From an uncultured Gammaproteobacteria bacterium (GTDB taxonomy: Bacteria; Pseudomonadota; Gammaproteobacteria; SZUA-229), in NCBI GenBank assembly GCA_913065105.1, contig CAJXZZ010000001.1:31198-95197 (forward strand): 64,000 bases of DNA. The letters are read 5' to 3'. Of the stretch, positions 40,650 through 50,146 are shown piece by piece. The notes under the pieces were generated by a model. It was given only the letters and a program-made list of their open reading frames with translations, did not search any database and was not told the DNA's origin. The position numbers were made by a program, and so were the translations under genes. Within the stretch, counting starts at the first letter, position 1. Every line of letters starts with the position of its first letter.

Positions 40650-42104
40650 TCATTTAACGCCGTCAAATTTTTCCTTGCCAAAGTGTTCAAGTAATAAACC
40701 ATCATAATTCCTTATTCGTGTCACATAGCGTACCGGCTCATTTCCGCGCGCATAACCATAACGTAGGTCTTTATAATATTTTTTCTGACTTAACAATGGC
40801 AATATCTCTTTCATTTCTGCCCAATGGTCAGGGTTTTTATTCATCTTTCTAGCCAAAGATTGCGCGTCACGGAAATGGCCGCGGCCAACATTGTATGCCG
40901 CCAAAGCAAGCCAGCTACGATCTGGTTCGCTTACCTCTGCCACCATTTTTTTCATCTTTGCCTGAAATTTTGCACCCGCATAAATATTTTGTTTAGCATC
41001 CAGTCGATTAGTCACGCCCAGTGATTTCGCTACCGGTTGTGTCAGCATCATAATGCCGCGCACTCCTGTCGGGCTTTTTGCTTTAGTGTTCCAATGTGAT
41101 TCCTGATAACTTTGAGCAGCAAGTAAAGAAGGTTCAATGCTATTTTTATTTGCAGCATCAATAAAAAAATCTTTATATTTAGGTAAGCGCGTTGTTACTC
41201 TTGATAAGAATTTGTGTGTATCCACATAATCAAAAACCTCGACGTAACCATAATATTTTTCTAACATACGTGCTAGACCATAATCTTCTTCATAGTGATC
41301 AAACCAGTCATTAATGGCCTGTTTCAGCTTGCCATTTTGCTTATTTATCATCCATGCCAGTTCAGTGTCTTCAGCAAAAACGTATTTATTTTGTATCTCG
41401 GTATGGTATCGGCGCTCTATCGCGTACAAAGTAGAATCGCTAATAGTGCATTCAATTTTTTTATCCGCGACCTGCTCCAACAGATCTGAAGTGCTACTAT
41501 TGTTATCTTCTGTCCACGATACACCCGCGTAGGATTTTATTGACTGGATATAACTGCTATCGGCAGTAACTATAATCTCGAGAGTTTTTAATTCTTCTTT
41601 AGTTTTTACGCTTTTTTTACTTCGGTGGCAGACCAGATACTCATTCGTGGTTTGGTAGACCGGCCCAAAATCGAATTCTTTTTTTCGATTATCATTAACA
41701 GTTAGACTTGCTGCAGCGATATCGCCTTCATTATTACGTAACGCTTCTATTAGTGCTTTAGTTGAATCATAAACTTTATATTCAACATCAACCTGTAGCC
41801 TTTTTGCAAATGATTGCATCATATCGTACTCAGGTCCGGTTATTTCATTATCACGATTGTAATAATAAGTAGTCGGTGAATTTGTGGTTAAAACGATCAA
41901 CTTACCACGCTGCACAATTTTTTCTAAGAGCGCAGATGCTAGTAAATTATCACGGCTTTCCTGAATACCAGAATTAGGCAGGATGGTTGAAATGACTGAT
42001 TTCTCATCGACTTGATCGCACGCATTTATCAATAGCGTCATCACAAACAATAATATTATTTGTCTGCTTTTGCTACAGAATACTTTATGAGTAATAGAAA
42101 CCAA
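40650..42104 (-). CDS. mltF: Membrane-bound lytic murein transglycosylase F
   Basis: 484 aa; solute-binding-type N-terminal domain (RGKLIVLTTNSPTTYYY), SLT domain (AAQSYQESHWNTKAKSPTGVRGIMMLT, AAYNVGRGHF). Confidence 0.93.
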   Translation of the reverse strand: MVSITHKVFCSKSRQIILLFVMTLLINACDQVDEKSVISTILPNSGIQESRDNLLASALLEKIVQRGKLIVLTTNSPTTYYYNRDNEITGPEYDMMQSFAKRLQVDVEYKVYDSTKALIEALRNNEGDIAAASLTVNDNRKKEFDFGPVYQTTNEYLVCHRSKKSVKTKEELKTLEIIVTADSSYIQSIKSYAGVSWTEDNNSSTSDLLEQVADKKIECTISDSTLYAIERRYHTEIQNKYVFAEDTELAWMINKQNGKLKQAINDWFDHYEEDYGLARMLEKYYGYVEVFDYVDTHKFLSRVTTRLPKYKDFFIDAANKNSIEPSLLAAQSYQESHWNTKAKSPTGVRGIMMLTQPVAKSLGVTNRLDAKQNIYAGAKFQAKMKKMVAEVSEPDRSWLALAAYNVGRGHFRDAQSLARKMNKNPDHWAEMKEILPLLSQKKYYKDLRYGYARGNEPVRYVTRIRNYDGLLLEHFGKEKFDGVK

Positions 42105-42271
42105 TATACGTACCCGATCAGTTCATTGTTATGTAAGAGGAAACTGTTTTTATCACATATAGTTAATATAACTGAATAACAACATGAAATAAATTTAATG
42201 GATGTGACAATAGCATATAATACGAACGTAAATAATAAGACACATTTTAACGAAGACCAAACTAGTAAAAA

Positions 42272-42631
42272 ATGAATAACATAGAAAAAATACTACAGCA
42301 GGTCAAAAACAACCCTGAGACAGTTGAATTTAAAGACGTTATCAATGCTATTGATGAAAGTTATGATTACGAACCCACTCGTTTTACCAATGGCTCGCAA
42401 AATGAAAAAGTAATCAATCATGCTGGAGAAAATGAGGGTTCATGCAAAATATTTTCATTTGCAAAACTAAATAACCTCAACGTCGAACAGACACTGAACT
42501 GTTTTGGACACTATTATCGTGATGAAGTATTAAACCATCCTGAACGTTCAGACCATCAAAACATAAGAGCATTTATCAAATACGGTTGGGAACAGTTAGA
42601 GTTTGAGGGGTCCGCACTTAAAGAAAAATAA
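42272..42631 (+). CDS. HopJ-type family protein
   Basis: 119 aa; EFKDVINAIDESYDYEPTRFTNG, GSCKIFSFAKLNNL, CFGHYYRDEVLNHP resemble the HopJ family. Confidence 0.8.
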   Translation: MNNIEKILQQVKNNPETVEFKDVINAIDESYDYEPTRFTNGSQNEKVINHAGENEGSCKIFSFAKLNNLNVEQTLNCFGHYYRDEVLNHPERSDHQNIRAFIKYGWEQLEFEGSALKEK

Positions 42632-42659
42632 GAGCATTAGCGTCACCTTGTGGTTGCTT

Positions 42660-42740
42660 GTGACATATCGTACATCCAAGCTATATACGCCGCACCGCCA
42701 TCCCTGGCTCCTTGCGGCATACCGTACATCCTGTACATAA
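42660..42740. repeat. Modular hairpin array, copy B (TCC-type loops on + strand)
   Basis: GCCGCA[..GCCA-TCCC-TGGC..]TGCGGC (42689-42718) and GTACA-TCC-TGTAC (42724-42736). Confidence 0.55.
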
Positions 42741-42901
42741 AAAGTACCGAGTCACCATGTGAGATTTAATCGTCTCAAGGGATATAATGGCCTCGGCTGC
42801 GGGTGTTATCCTTTTACTGACACACCGCCCGCTGGTGTCATCTACCTTTCTTCCTGAGAAAGACAAGCAGTCAAAGATTCGAATAAAACGCCAGATATAC
42901 T

Positions 42902-43180
42902 CTAGTCAAGCATGCCTAGTAACATTAAAACCCCATGCACAAACCCAACAGGAACTAATAACACATCAATAATTACCATTACCCAGTTCTGATTAATCGC
43001 ACTATTTACAATGGCAAAAACGGGAATAATTAATAAAACACTAAAGAAAACAAACTTAAAATAATTAACAACAGAAAATAATTCAGAATCAGGACTTGCT
43101 CCGTTCCTGAGTAAATCATATGAATTTTTGCCTGTCACACCTGATTTATTCTCATTTTTTTTAAACCTTAATAACATCAC
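42902..43180 (-). CDS. Small predicted membrane protein (hypothetical)
   Basis: 92 aa with two hydrophobic segments (FKFVFFSVLLIIPVFAIV; WVMVIIDVLLVPVGFVHGVLMLLGML); weak RBS. Confidence 0.5.
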   Translation of the reverse strand: MMLLRFKKNENKSGVTGKNSYDLLRNGASPDSELFSVVNYFKFVFFSVLLIIPVFAIVNSAINQNWVMVIIDVLLVPVGFVHGVLMLLGMLD

Positions 43181-43275
43181 AAAATTCTACTAAATAAATT
43201 ATCTAATATTTGACTATAGACGCCTATCTCTTGACGAATACTGACAAAATAACAATTTTTTGACTTATCCAAACA

Positions 43276-43476
43276 TCACTCATAATTCATGTTAACGGGT
43301 TTACCCGTATAACGTTCTACAACTTCCCTGAGATTTTTTAAACTGCCTACATGGCCAACTATTGCACTGTAAATTCTGGCATCGTGTCCAGGCATAAAGT
43401 CAGCACCACGTGGGTAACCGCCACAACCACAGTCGCATAATTTTAATTTGAGTTTAGATTTAATTAATCTAGCCAT
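43276..43476 (-). CDS. Small Cys-rich protein (CDCGCGG, FMPGHDARIYSAI motif), unknown function
   Basis: 66 aa; AGGAG Shine-Dalgarno about 8 nt before ATG on the minus strand. Confidence 0.65.
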   Translation of the reverse strand: MARLIKSKLKLKLCDCGCGGYPRGADFMPGHDARIYSAIVGHVGSLKNLREVVERYTGKPVNMNYE

Positions 43477-43606
43477 AAAACCGCTCCTAACCTTTCTAAT
43501 AGGTGAATATTAGTGGTCATAGATGTGACATGATTGACATGTCACGCCATTCGTTTAACAAACAATGTGAATATGTTTGTAGTGAATGATGTGAGGGGGT
43601 ATAGAT

Positions 43607-44203
43607 TTATTTGGTTTTTAAAAAATGCAGGATCCGATTATTTGCCGGCATTGCATAATCCGTAATCAACTGCATGCCATTGATGTTAGCCAGTGACTCT
43701 ATCTCTTCGAAGTCTTTAATACCACTCAAAGGGTCTCTATTTTTTAACCATTGATCAAAACGTTCATTACTAGAACTGGTATATAAGCCATTGTAGTTAA
43801 ATGGACCATAGATAACTAAACTTCCTTTTTCTTGCAATAACTCACCAGCAGCAGTCATAAGATTAGCCACATCTTGCTGGTGCATAATATGTATAGAGTT
43901 AGCTGTGAAAATTGCATCGGTATCTAACGTAGGCCATTTAGACGTAGTCACGTTTAGTTCGAATGGCTGCATAGCATTTGGCAAACCTGCATCGTCTAAC
44001 CACATATTTATACCATCAAGATAAGGATTACAGTCACTTGTATACCATATCAGGTGCGGCAATTTTCCAGCAAAATAAACAGCATGCTGTCCTGTGCCAC
44101 TGCCAATTTCAAGCACTCTTGAATAGTTTATAAAAATGGGCGATAGAATCGACAGGATCGGATCTTTATTTTGATCACATGACTCTGAATATGGCTTAGA
44201 CAT
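43607..44203 (-). CDS. DUF938-type SAM-dependent methyltransferase
   Basis: 198 aa; VLEIGSGTGQHAVYFA, ANSIHIMHQQDVANLM, GPFNYNGLYTSSSNERFDQWL. Confidence 0.85.
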   Translation of the reverse strand: MSKPYSESCDQNKDPILSILSPIFINYSRVLEIGSGTGQHAVYFAGKLPHLIWYTSDCNPYLDGINMWLDDAGLPNAMQPFELNVTTSKWPTLDTDAIFTANSIHIMHQQDVANLMTAAGELLQEKGSLVIYGPFNYNGLYTSSSNERFDQWLKNRDPLSGIKDFEEIESLANINGMQLITDYAMPANNRILHFLKTK

Positions 44204-44285
44204 GATAATTTACATTCCCATTACTGAATTAACGCTATGTTAAACTATATCGATACTAATTCACTATTAAGTAAAGTTAATTGAA

Positions 44286-45134
44286 GTGTTTCAAAAAAAT
44301 ATAAAAGCGCTCCCCTACACTATAATCGTTATCGCATTACTCTATTTGAGCACTAACACTGCTTCCGCTGCTGAAGATGATGGCGTCTATGGCGTCACTA
44401 ATTTTGCATTTTCCAGTTACCTGGGCACAGGATTTTATACCACCTCAGGACAAAACGTTTTTGTCCTGCATTTACCTTTTGACCACACTATAAAAGAAAA
44501 ATCTGACACTGAGGCGGGCTGGACGCTTACCCTGCCTGTAACCCTGGGATTTATAAATTTCGATACAATTGATCCCTCTGAATTACCCAATCTAAAGAAT
44601 GACGTTAAAACTATTACTTTTTTACCTGGTATTGAGTATCGCTATCCAGTCACCCCAGGCTGGACAGTTATTCCATTTGCTGACTATGGCTTTGCACGTG
44701 ATCTCGACCATGCGAATAATGTACTAATAACTGGTATCGGCGCAAAAAGTTATGCTAACTTTCGCCATAATAAAAACCTGTTTACGCTAGGCAACCGATT
44801 ATTGTATGCTCGTGAAAGGAGTGGCGACACCAGTAATGATTCCAGTTACTCTTTATTCGAAACTGGTTTAAATTATCGCATGACCAGTGACCAGTATTTT
44901 GATAATGGCGCACTATACGTCAACTTCTATTTCATCAATTTCTATTATCCGAATGATCTGGTTTTTTTTGAACGCACAGCCAACCCTATACGTGTCGGCA
45001 TGGAAAATGAACTGGGTATTACCATCAGTAATATCCCCAATTTTTTGTTTTTTAAAAAACCACAGTTAGGTCTTGGCGTGCGTTTTGGTGATAACGTCGA
45101 TGTCTACCGTATCGTTTTTGGAATGCCATTTTAA
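44286..45134 (+). CDS. Predicted outer membrane beta-barrel protein (hypothetical)
   Basis: 282 aa; signal peptide, alternating beta-strand pattern, terminal aromatic residue (IVFGMPF). Confidence 0.6.
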   Translation: MFQKNIKALPYTIIVIALLYLSTNTASAAEDDGVYGVTNFAFSSYLGTGFYTTSGQNVFVLHLPFDHTIKEKSDTEAGWTLTLPVTLGFINFDTIDPSELPNLKNDVKTITFLPGIEYRYPVTPGWTVIPFADYGFARDLDHANNVLITGIGAKSYANFRHNKNLFTLGNRLLYARERSGDTSNDSSYSLFETGLNYRMTSDQYFDNGALYVNFYFINFYYPNDLVFFERTANPIRVGMENELGITISNIPNFLFFKKPQLGLGVRFGDNVDVYRIVFGMPF

Positions 45135-45293
45135 ATTTCATCAAATACTGATCAACATCGCCTAATCAATTCAAATACTTAGCGTGACAAATCCTTCAGC
45201 TACTGTATTATTTGCGACTCGTTTTTTGTTTTAGTACAATATCAGAAAATAATAATAAAACAGGTTGTCTCAATCAACTTTAAGGGGAACAAA

Positions 45294-45782
45294 ATGTCTT
45301 CACAAGCACCCAATGAACGTCGTTCACGTACACGTAAAGAAATAAAGCAGCTTATTGAAGAACGGAATTCTGTACTTTCGCAATTCTATAATCTTGCCAG
45401 ACTTACTGACGACCCTGGAAACAATTTAAATGACACCCGTGAGCTACTTGAGGATTTTTGCCAGGAACTTGTCGACTACATGGCAACTGGCCATTTTGAA
45501 ATCTATCGACGTATTGAAGATGGCAGTGAACGTCGTGATGAGATAACAACGCTTGCCAATAAAATAATGCCACGGATAAATGACACAACTCAGGTTGCTG
45601 TAGCATTTAATGACTTATTTGATAACACATCAAAGGTCAAAGACGACGCTTACGACCAACTGCCTACATACCTGACAAAACTTGGTGAGGAACTGGCCAC
45701 TCGCATTGACCTGGAAGATCAATTTATCAATACACTGCTAGCTACAGGCAATAAACCAAAATTAACCGCAGTTAGTGTGTAG
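45294..45782 (+). CDS. Rsd/AlgQ family anti-RNA polymerase sigma-70 regulator
   Basis: 162 aa; LIEERNSVLSQFYNLA, LLEDFCQELVDYMATGHFEIYRRI. Confidence 0.88.
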   Translation: MSSQAPNERRSRTRKEIKQLIEERNSVLSQFYNLARLTDDPGNNLNDTRELLEDFCQELVDYMATGHFEIYRRIEDGSERRDEITTLANKIMPRINDTTQVAVAFNDLFDNTSKVKDDAYDQLPTYLTKLGEELATRIDLEDQFINTLLATGNKPKLTAVSV

Positions 45783-45783
45783 A

Positions 45784-48021
45784 TTACATAGAGCAATCAA
45801 GGGCTGATTCCTGTTTGGCCAGACACCAGCAGCGGTGTGCTGGTTTACGCTTGAAGTCTTCTGTCGTTGTTATAGCCGTTATTTCTTTTACGAAGCAGAG
45901 TTCGCTTAGACTACTATCAAGCTTGAACCCCTTGGCGTTTGTAGAAAAAATAATTTTCCCGTCATCATCAAGCAAAGCAAGACAACCACTTAAAAGCGCA
46001 ACATGATCACGGTTAATATCTAACGATGTTGTCATTTTCTTTGAATTAGAAAACGTTGGTGGATCAATAAAGATTAACTGATATTTTTTCTTTTCATCTA
46101 TTGCCTGCTGCAGCCAATGCAAACAATCATCTCGAATAAATTGATGCCTGTCCCCAGAGTACCCATTGATCGATAAATTTTCCTGTGCCCAATTTAGATA
46201 GGTATTAGACATATCCACTGTCGTGGTTGAGCTAGCACCACCAGCTGCAGCGTAAACAGATACGCTCCCTGTGTATGCAAACAAATTGAGAAAACTGCGT
46301 TTATTCGCCAGTTTTTTAATTAATTGCCGTGTGTTTCGATGATCGAGAAATAAACCTGTATCGATATAATCATAGACATTGATTATAAATTTAAGGCCAT
46401 TTTCTTTTATAGTAATCTTACGATCTTTTCTGTCCTGCTTTTGATATTGTGAAGAACCTTCCTGTTTTTTTCGTACTTTTAAAACAACGTATTCCTGTTT
46501 AGTCTCAAGAATGTCGGCCACCACGTCTATTACATCATTAATACGTTGGAATGCTCTGGTTTTATTGACCGTTTTAGGCGCCTGGTATTCTTGGACGTGT
46601 ATCCAGTCATCATATTTATCAATGGCTACCGCATATTGCGGGATATCTGCATCGTAAACCCGGTAACAGCTGACATCATTTTTTCTTGCCCATTTTTTTA
46701 AATGTTTATAGTTCTTTTTAAGTCGATTGACGAACATTAATGCGTGTTCAGACGTTTTGTTATCAACACCTGTTACAGTATCAAGCGCTTTATTGTTGTC
46801 TTTATCTGATCCTACTGTTTCTTCTGGGGCAGGATCTTTTGCTGTCTTATTTAGATTTGGGTTGACTCTATATTGATACAACGTCGCTTTTAAAGCACCG
46901 TTGAACAGCGTGTTTTTACGAAAAGCACGTAACCCCAAACTTTGCGCTAATTCTGCCTCAGAGGTAATGATTACTGCCGTCCAGCCATCAAAGTTAGCTT
47001 TCAATTGCACGCCAAAACGATGATACAGCGTACGTAATAACTGGACTTGCCCGATTCGTTTACCATACGGCGGATTAGTCACGATCAAACCTTGTTTGTC
47101 TGTGCCTTTACATGGTACTAAGTTCGTCGTCGCATCCTGCAAAGTAACTTTTATTGCTGACGATAACCCCGCCGATTCAATATTGCTCCTGGCAATACCT
47201 ACCAGCTGTTCACTATTATCACTGCCACAAATGACCGGCAAAGAGTGCATAGCCTGCTGTTTTTTCTCTTCGGCATCACTTTGAATTTTTTGCCATTGGC
47301 TCTGATCAAACTGTTTCCAGCAATCAAATCCAAATCGGTCACGTAATAATCCAGGTGCTATATTAGCCGCCATCATTGCCGCTTCGATAAGTAAAGTACC
47401 GCTGCCACACATCGGATCGAAAAATGGTAAGCCTTGTTCATAAAAACTACTCCATTTGGCACGATATAGCATGCTTGCAGCCAATGTTTCACGTAGTGGC
47501 GCACTGCCTGCTTGCTGGCGATAACCGCGTTTATGTAATGCTTCCCCGGATAGATCGAGATAGATCAGACATTGTTTATCGCTAAGATAAAGATTGAGTC
47601 TTATATCAGGATTATCTTTGTCTATTGAGGGACGATACGTGGTGTTCTGCGTAAACTGGTCAACGATCGCATCTTTGACACGCAGTGCGGCGTAGTGACT
47701 ATGTGTAACGATTGAATGTGAGCTAAAACAGTCGATTGCCAGCGTCTCATCTTCCGAAAAGTGTTCTGACCAATCGATACTTATTATTTCGCTGTACAGG
47801 TCATCATCTGAAGATATTGTGAACTCTTTTAATTGCAGCAAGATACGGCTGGCTACACGCGACCATAGACAAGCTTTGTAGGCATTTTCAATATCGCCTT
47901 CAAATGCAACACCGCCAGTGTGAATTTTTGTTTCTTGTATGCCTAGCTGTTCAAGCTCTTTTTGAAGTATATCTTCAATGCCTTTTGAACAAGTAGCAAA
48001 AAAATGATTAGTTGAACTCAA
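45784..48021 (-). CDS. rlmL: Bifunctional 23S rRNA methyltransferase RlmK/RlmL
   Basis: 745 aa; THUMP region, DPMCGSGTLLIEAAMMA, VTNPPYGKRIG, second MTase (LNLFAYTGSVSVYAAAGGA, IFIDPPTFSNSKKM). Confidence 0.95.
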   Translation of the reverse strand: MSSTNHFFATCSKGIEDILQKELEQLGIQETKIHTGGVAFEGDIENAYKACLWSRVASRILLQLKEFTISSDDDLYSEIISIDWSEHFSEDETLAIDCFSSHSIVTHSHYAALRVKDAIVDQFTQNTTYRPSIDKDNPDIRLNLYLSDKQCLIYLDLSGEALHKRGYRQQAGSAPLRETLAASMLYRAKWSSFYEQGLPFFDPMCGSGTLLIEAAMMAANIAPGLLRDRFGFDCWKQFDQSQWQKIQSDAEEKKQQAMHSLPVICGSDNSEQLVGIARSNIESAGLSSAIKVTLQDATTNLVPCKGTDKQGLIVTNPPYGKRIGQVQLLRTLYHRFGVQLKANFDGWTAVIITSEAELAQSLGLRAFRKNTLFNGALKATLYQYRVNPNLNKTAKDPAPEETVGSDKDNNKALDTVTGVDNKTSEHALMFVNRLKKNYKHLKKWARKNDVSCYRVYDADIPQYAVAIDKYDDWIHVQEYQAPKTVNKTRAFQRINDVIDVVADILETKQEYVVLKVRKKQEGSSQYQKQDRKDRKITIKENGLKFIINVYDYIDTGLFLDHRNTRQLIKKLANKRSFLNLFAYTGSVSVYAAAGGASSTTTVDMSNTYLNWAQENLSINGYSGDRHQFIRDDCLHWLQQAIDEKKKYQLIFIDPPTFSNSKKMTTSLDINRDHVALLSGCLALLDDDGKIIFSTNAKGFKLDSSLSELCFVKEITAITTTEDFKRKPAHRCWCLAKQESALDCSM

Positions 48022-48083
48022 AGCAAGCCTACCCTACTACTTTATTTAACAATTAGATTTAAGCAGATCTACCTGAAGTAGAT

Positions 48084-48830
48084 CTAGCGGCCTGGCGCTA
48101 TTTGAATTTTGACTTTTTCGATATCTTCTTCAGTAAACACACGTTGGCCGATTAGACTATTTGCTTCTGCCGCATGTATTTTCATGCCGTTATATAAGAG
48201 CTTGAACTCTTCGATAGCTTCAGCCCAGTCCAGCTCACTTTCAGGCAGGTTTCTATATATTCTTAACAGACCTGCACGATATGCTATTAACTCAATATAA
48301 TTTTTATATTCTGTCACTTGATATTTATCTGACATCTGGTGCGGTATAGGACACCGGCTAAAATACATCACATAACTATTATTATCAGTAACCAGTTTGA
48401 TGCTATGTGTTTTCTCAGCCACTTTAAGAGGCACCAGAGAATATAGAGTAGCGCAATCCGCGTCTGGCGTTGAAATCAGGTTTTCAGCGACCTGTTTAAT
48501 AATCGTCGATGGGGTAAGTGGTGCATCACAAGGGAAATTAACAACAATAGTATCGTCACCCCAGCCCATTTTATCGACAACATCTGCCAGTCGATCGGTG
48601 CCGGTTAGATTACTGTCGACGATCATGCACACCGAAGCGCCAAAATCTTCCGCAACCATACCAACACGCGGGCTATCCGTCGCAATAACTATCTCTGATG
48701 CTCCAGAGCCCTTTGCGCTGTCATAGACGTGTTGAATCATGGGTTTGCCATGAATATCTGCCGTCGCTTTATTGGGGAAATTATTCTTGTCAAAAATGGC
48801 TAGAATAACTATTTTAAATTCATCGTTCAT
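48084..48830 (-). CDS. kdsB: 3-deoxy-manno-octulosonate cytidylyltransferase
   Basis: 248 aa; GKPMIQHVYDSA, VVNFPCDAPL, YFSRCPIPH; next to lpxK-msbA. The N-terminus (ILAIFDKNNFPNKATADI) departs from the usual IPARxxSxRLPGK form. Confidence 0.82.
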   Translation of the reverse strand: MNDEFKIVILAIFDKNNFPNKATADIHGKPMIQHVYDSAKGSGASEIVIATDSPRVGMVAEDFGASVCMIVDSNLTGTDRLADVVDKMGWGDDTIVVNFPCDAPLTPSTIIKQVAENLISTPDADCATLYSLVPLKVAEKTHSIKLVTDNNSYVMYFSRCPIPHQMSDKYQVTEYKNYIELIAYRAGLLRIYRNLPESELDWAEAIEEFKLLYNGMKIHAAEANSLIGQRVFTEEDIEKVKIQIAPGR

Positions 48831-48951
48831 TGATTTATCTATGTGATATCTGCTTACAAAAATTCTTATTCAAGTTTAGTCTAATTGTCCGTGTTCACTA
48901 CGTTTCGTCGTTAAATAGCTGACGGATAAACACGATTTTACTCAATAACCC

Positions 48952-49119
48952 TTAATCATCGATCCTGCGGGCGTCCGAATCCAGCAATACAGGCACACCA
49001 TTACGAACAGGATAAGCTAATTTATCTTTTTCGCAAATCAACTCATTTTGACGCGACTTATACACCAGTGGTCCTTTACACAGCGGACAGACCAATATTT
49101 TCTGTAACTTTTTTTTCAT
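48952..49119 (-). CDS. Trm112 family / YcaR-like small protein
   Basis: About 56 aa from MKKKLQKILVCPLCKGPLVY; likely start gives a 4-nt overlap with the lpxK stop. Confidence 0.88.
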   Translation of the reverse strand: MKKKLQKILVCPLCKGPLVYKSRQNELICEKDKLAYPVRNGVPVLLDSDARRIDD

Positions 49120-50111
49120 TTGTTTGCCTGATGTTTCAGCAATGGTAATAGGCATTCAGACAATCTCGATTCAAGCCTGTCTGAAAACATAGCCTCAACT
49201 TTAACAACCCAGGCATCAGTTAATGCTAAATTACCGCATTTAACCGCATCTTTCTCCGTCATTATAATACAAGTCTCATCCCAGCCAGAAAAATCATCCT
49301 GCTGATAGTCATGATGGTCGGGGAAAACATGATCAATAATGTCTAACCCATTCTTACGTAGCTGGGTAAAAAAACGTTCAGGATTCCCTATGCCCGCAAC
49401 CGCATGAACCGGCGCTTGTGAAAATGATGACAATGATCTGCTTTCGTTGCTATTCAGTTTAGTCAGGCTAACGACCTGAAGTGAATAGGAGCATTCATCT
49501 ACTGTATCTGAATTGCTACCATTATAGATAATAATATCTACCTCCTGTAAACGAGTCCTTCGCTCACGTAGAGGCCCTGCTGGTAAACAAAAGCCATTAC
49601 CAAATCCCCTGTCTGAATCTATCACGGCTATTTCGAGCTCTCTCTGCATGCGGTAATGCTGCAACCCATCATCAGACAAAACAATGTCGCAATCATTGTT
49701 TTTAAGCAGGTAATTAACCGCAGCAACCCGATCGGCACCGACAACGACAGGAAGGCCCGTGCGCTGAAAGATCATCAAAGGTTCATCACCAACCAGGGCA
49801 GCTGAATCATCTGACTGCACCTGCTTTACACCAGTGACATTGCCACCATAACCTCTACTCACCACACCCGGTCTAAAACCTTTTTTCTGCACATAGTCAC
49901 ACAATGACAGCAGCAATGGCGTTTTACCACTACCGCCAACGACGATATTACCGACCACGATCACTGGCACCCGAGCACGGTAACTTTTTAAAAAATTTAA
50001 ACGATAAAGTTTTCGTCGAACGACAACGATAAGACAATACAACCAGGATAAGGGTAAAAGTAACCAGGTGATAAAACTCGATTCATACCAATAGTGATCC
50101 AGTGACTTCAT
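49116..50111 (-). CDS. lpxK: Tetraacyldisaccharide 4'-kinase
   Basis: 331 aa; VPVIVVGNIVVGGSGKTPL, LSDDGLQHYRM, ITEKDAVKC-type motif (IMTEKDAVKC). Confidence 0.93.
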   Translation of the reverse strand: MKSLDHYWYESSFITWLLLPLSWLYCLIVVVRRKLYRLNFLKSYRARVPVIVVGNIVVGGSGKTPLLLSLCDYVQKKGFRPGVVSRGYGGNVTGVKQVQSDDSAALVGDEPLMIFQRTGLPVVVGADRVAAVNYLLKNNDCDIVLSDDGLQHYRMQRELEIAVIDSDRGFGNGFCLPAGPLRERRTRLQEVDIIIYNGSNSDTVDECSYSLQVVSLTKLNSNESRSLSSFSQAPVHAVAGIGNPERFFTQLRKNGLDIIDHVFPDHHDYQQDDFSGWDETCIIMTEKDAVKCGNLALTDAWVVKVEAMFSDRLESRLSECLLPLLKHQANK

Positions 50112-50146
50112 GTTTATTGTTATTTTTTAGTCGCTAACACTGATAA

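Noticed and set aside
40021-40650. Genomic island at the ssrA attachment site
   Set aside because: No integrase or cargo; mltF follows within 270 bp. Only the short 13/14 duplication is reported.
42681-42972. 61-aa ORFs on both strands
   Set aside because: Located in palindromic intergenic sequence; no RBS or domain support.
48065-48085. Hairpin AGATCTAC-CTGAA-GTAGATCT at the kdsB stop as a terminator
   Set aside because: No T-run follows on the minus strand; too short for a confident call.
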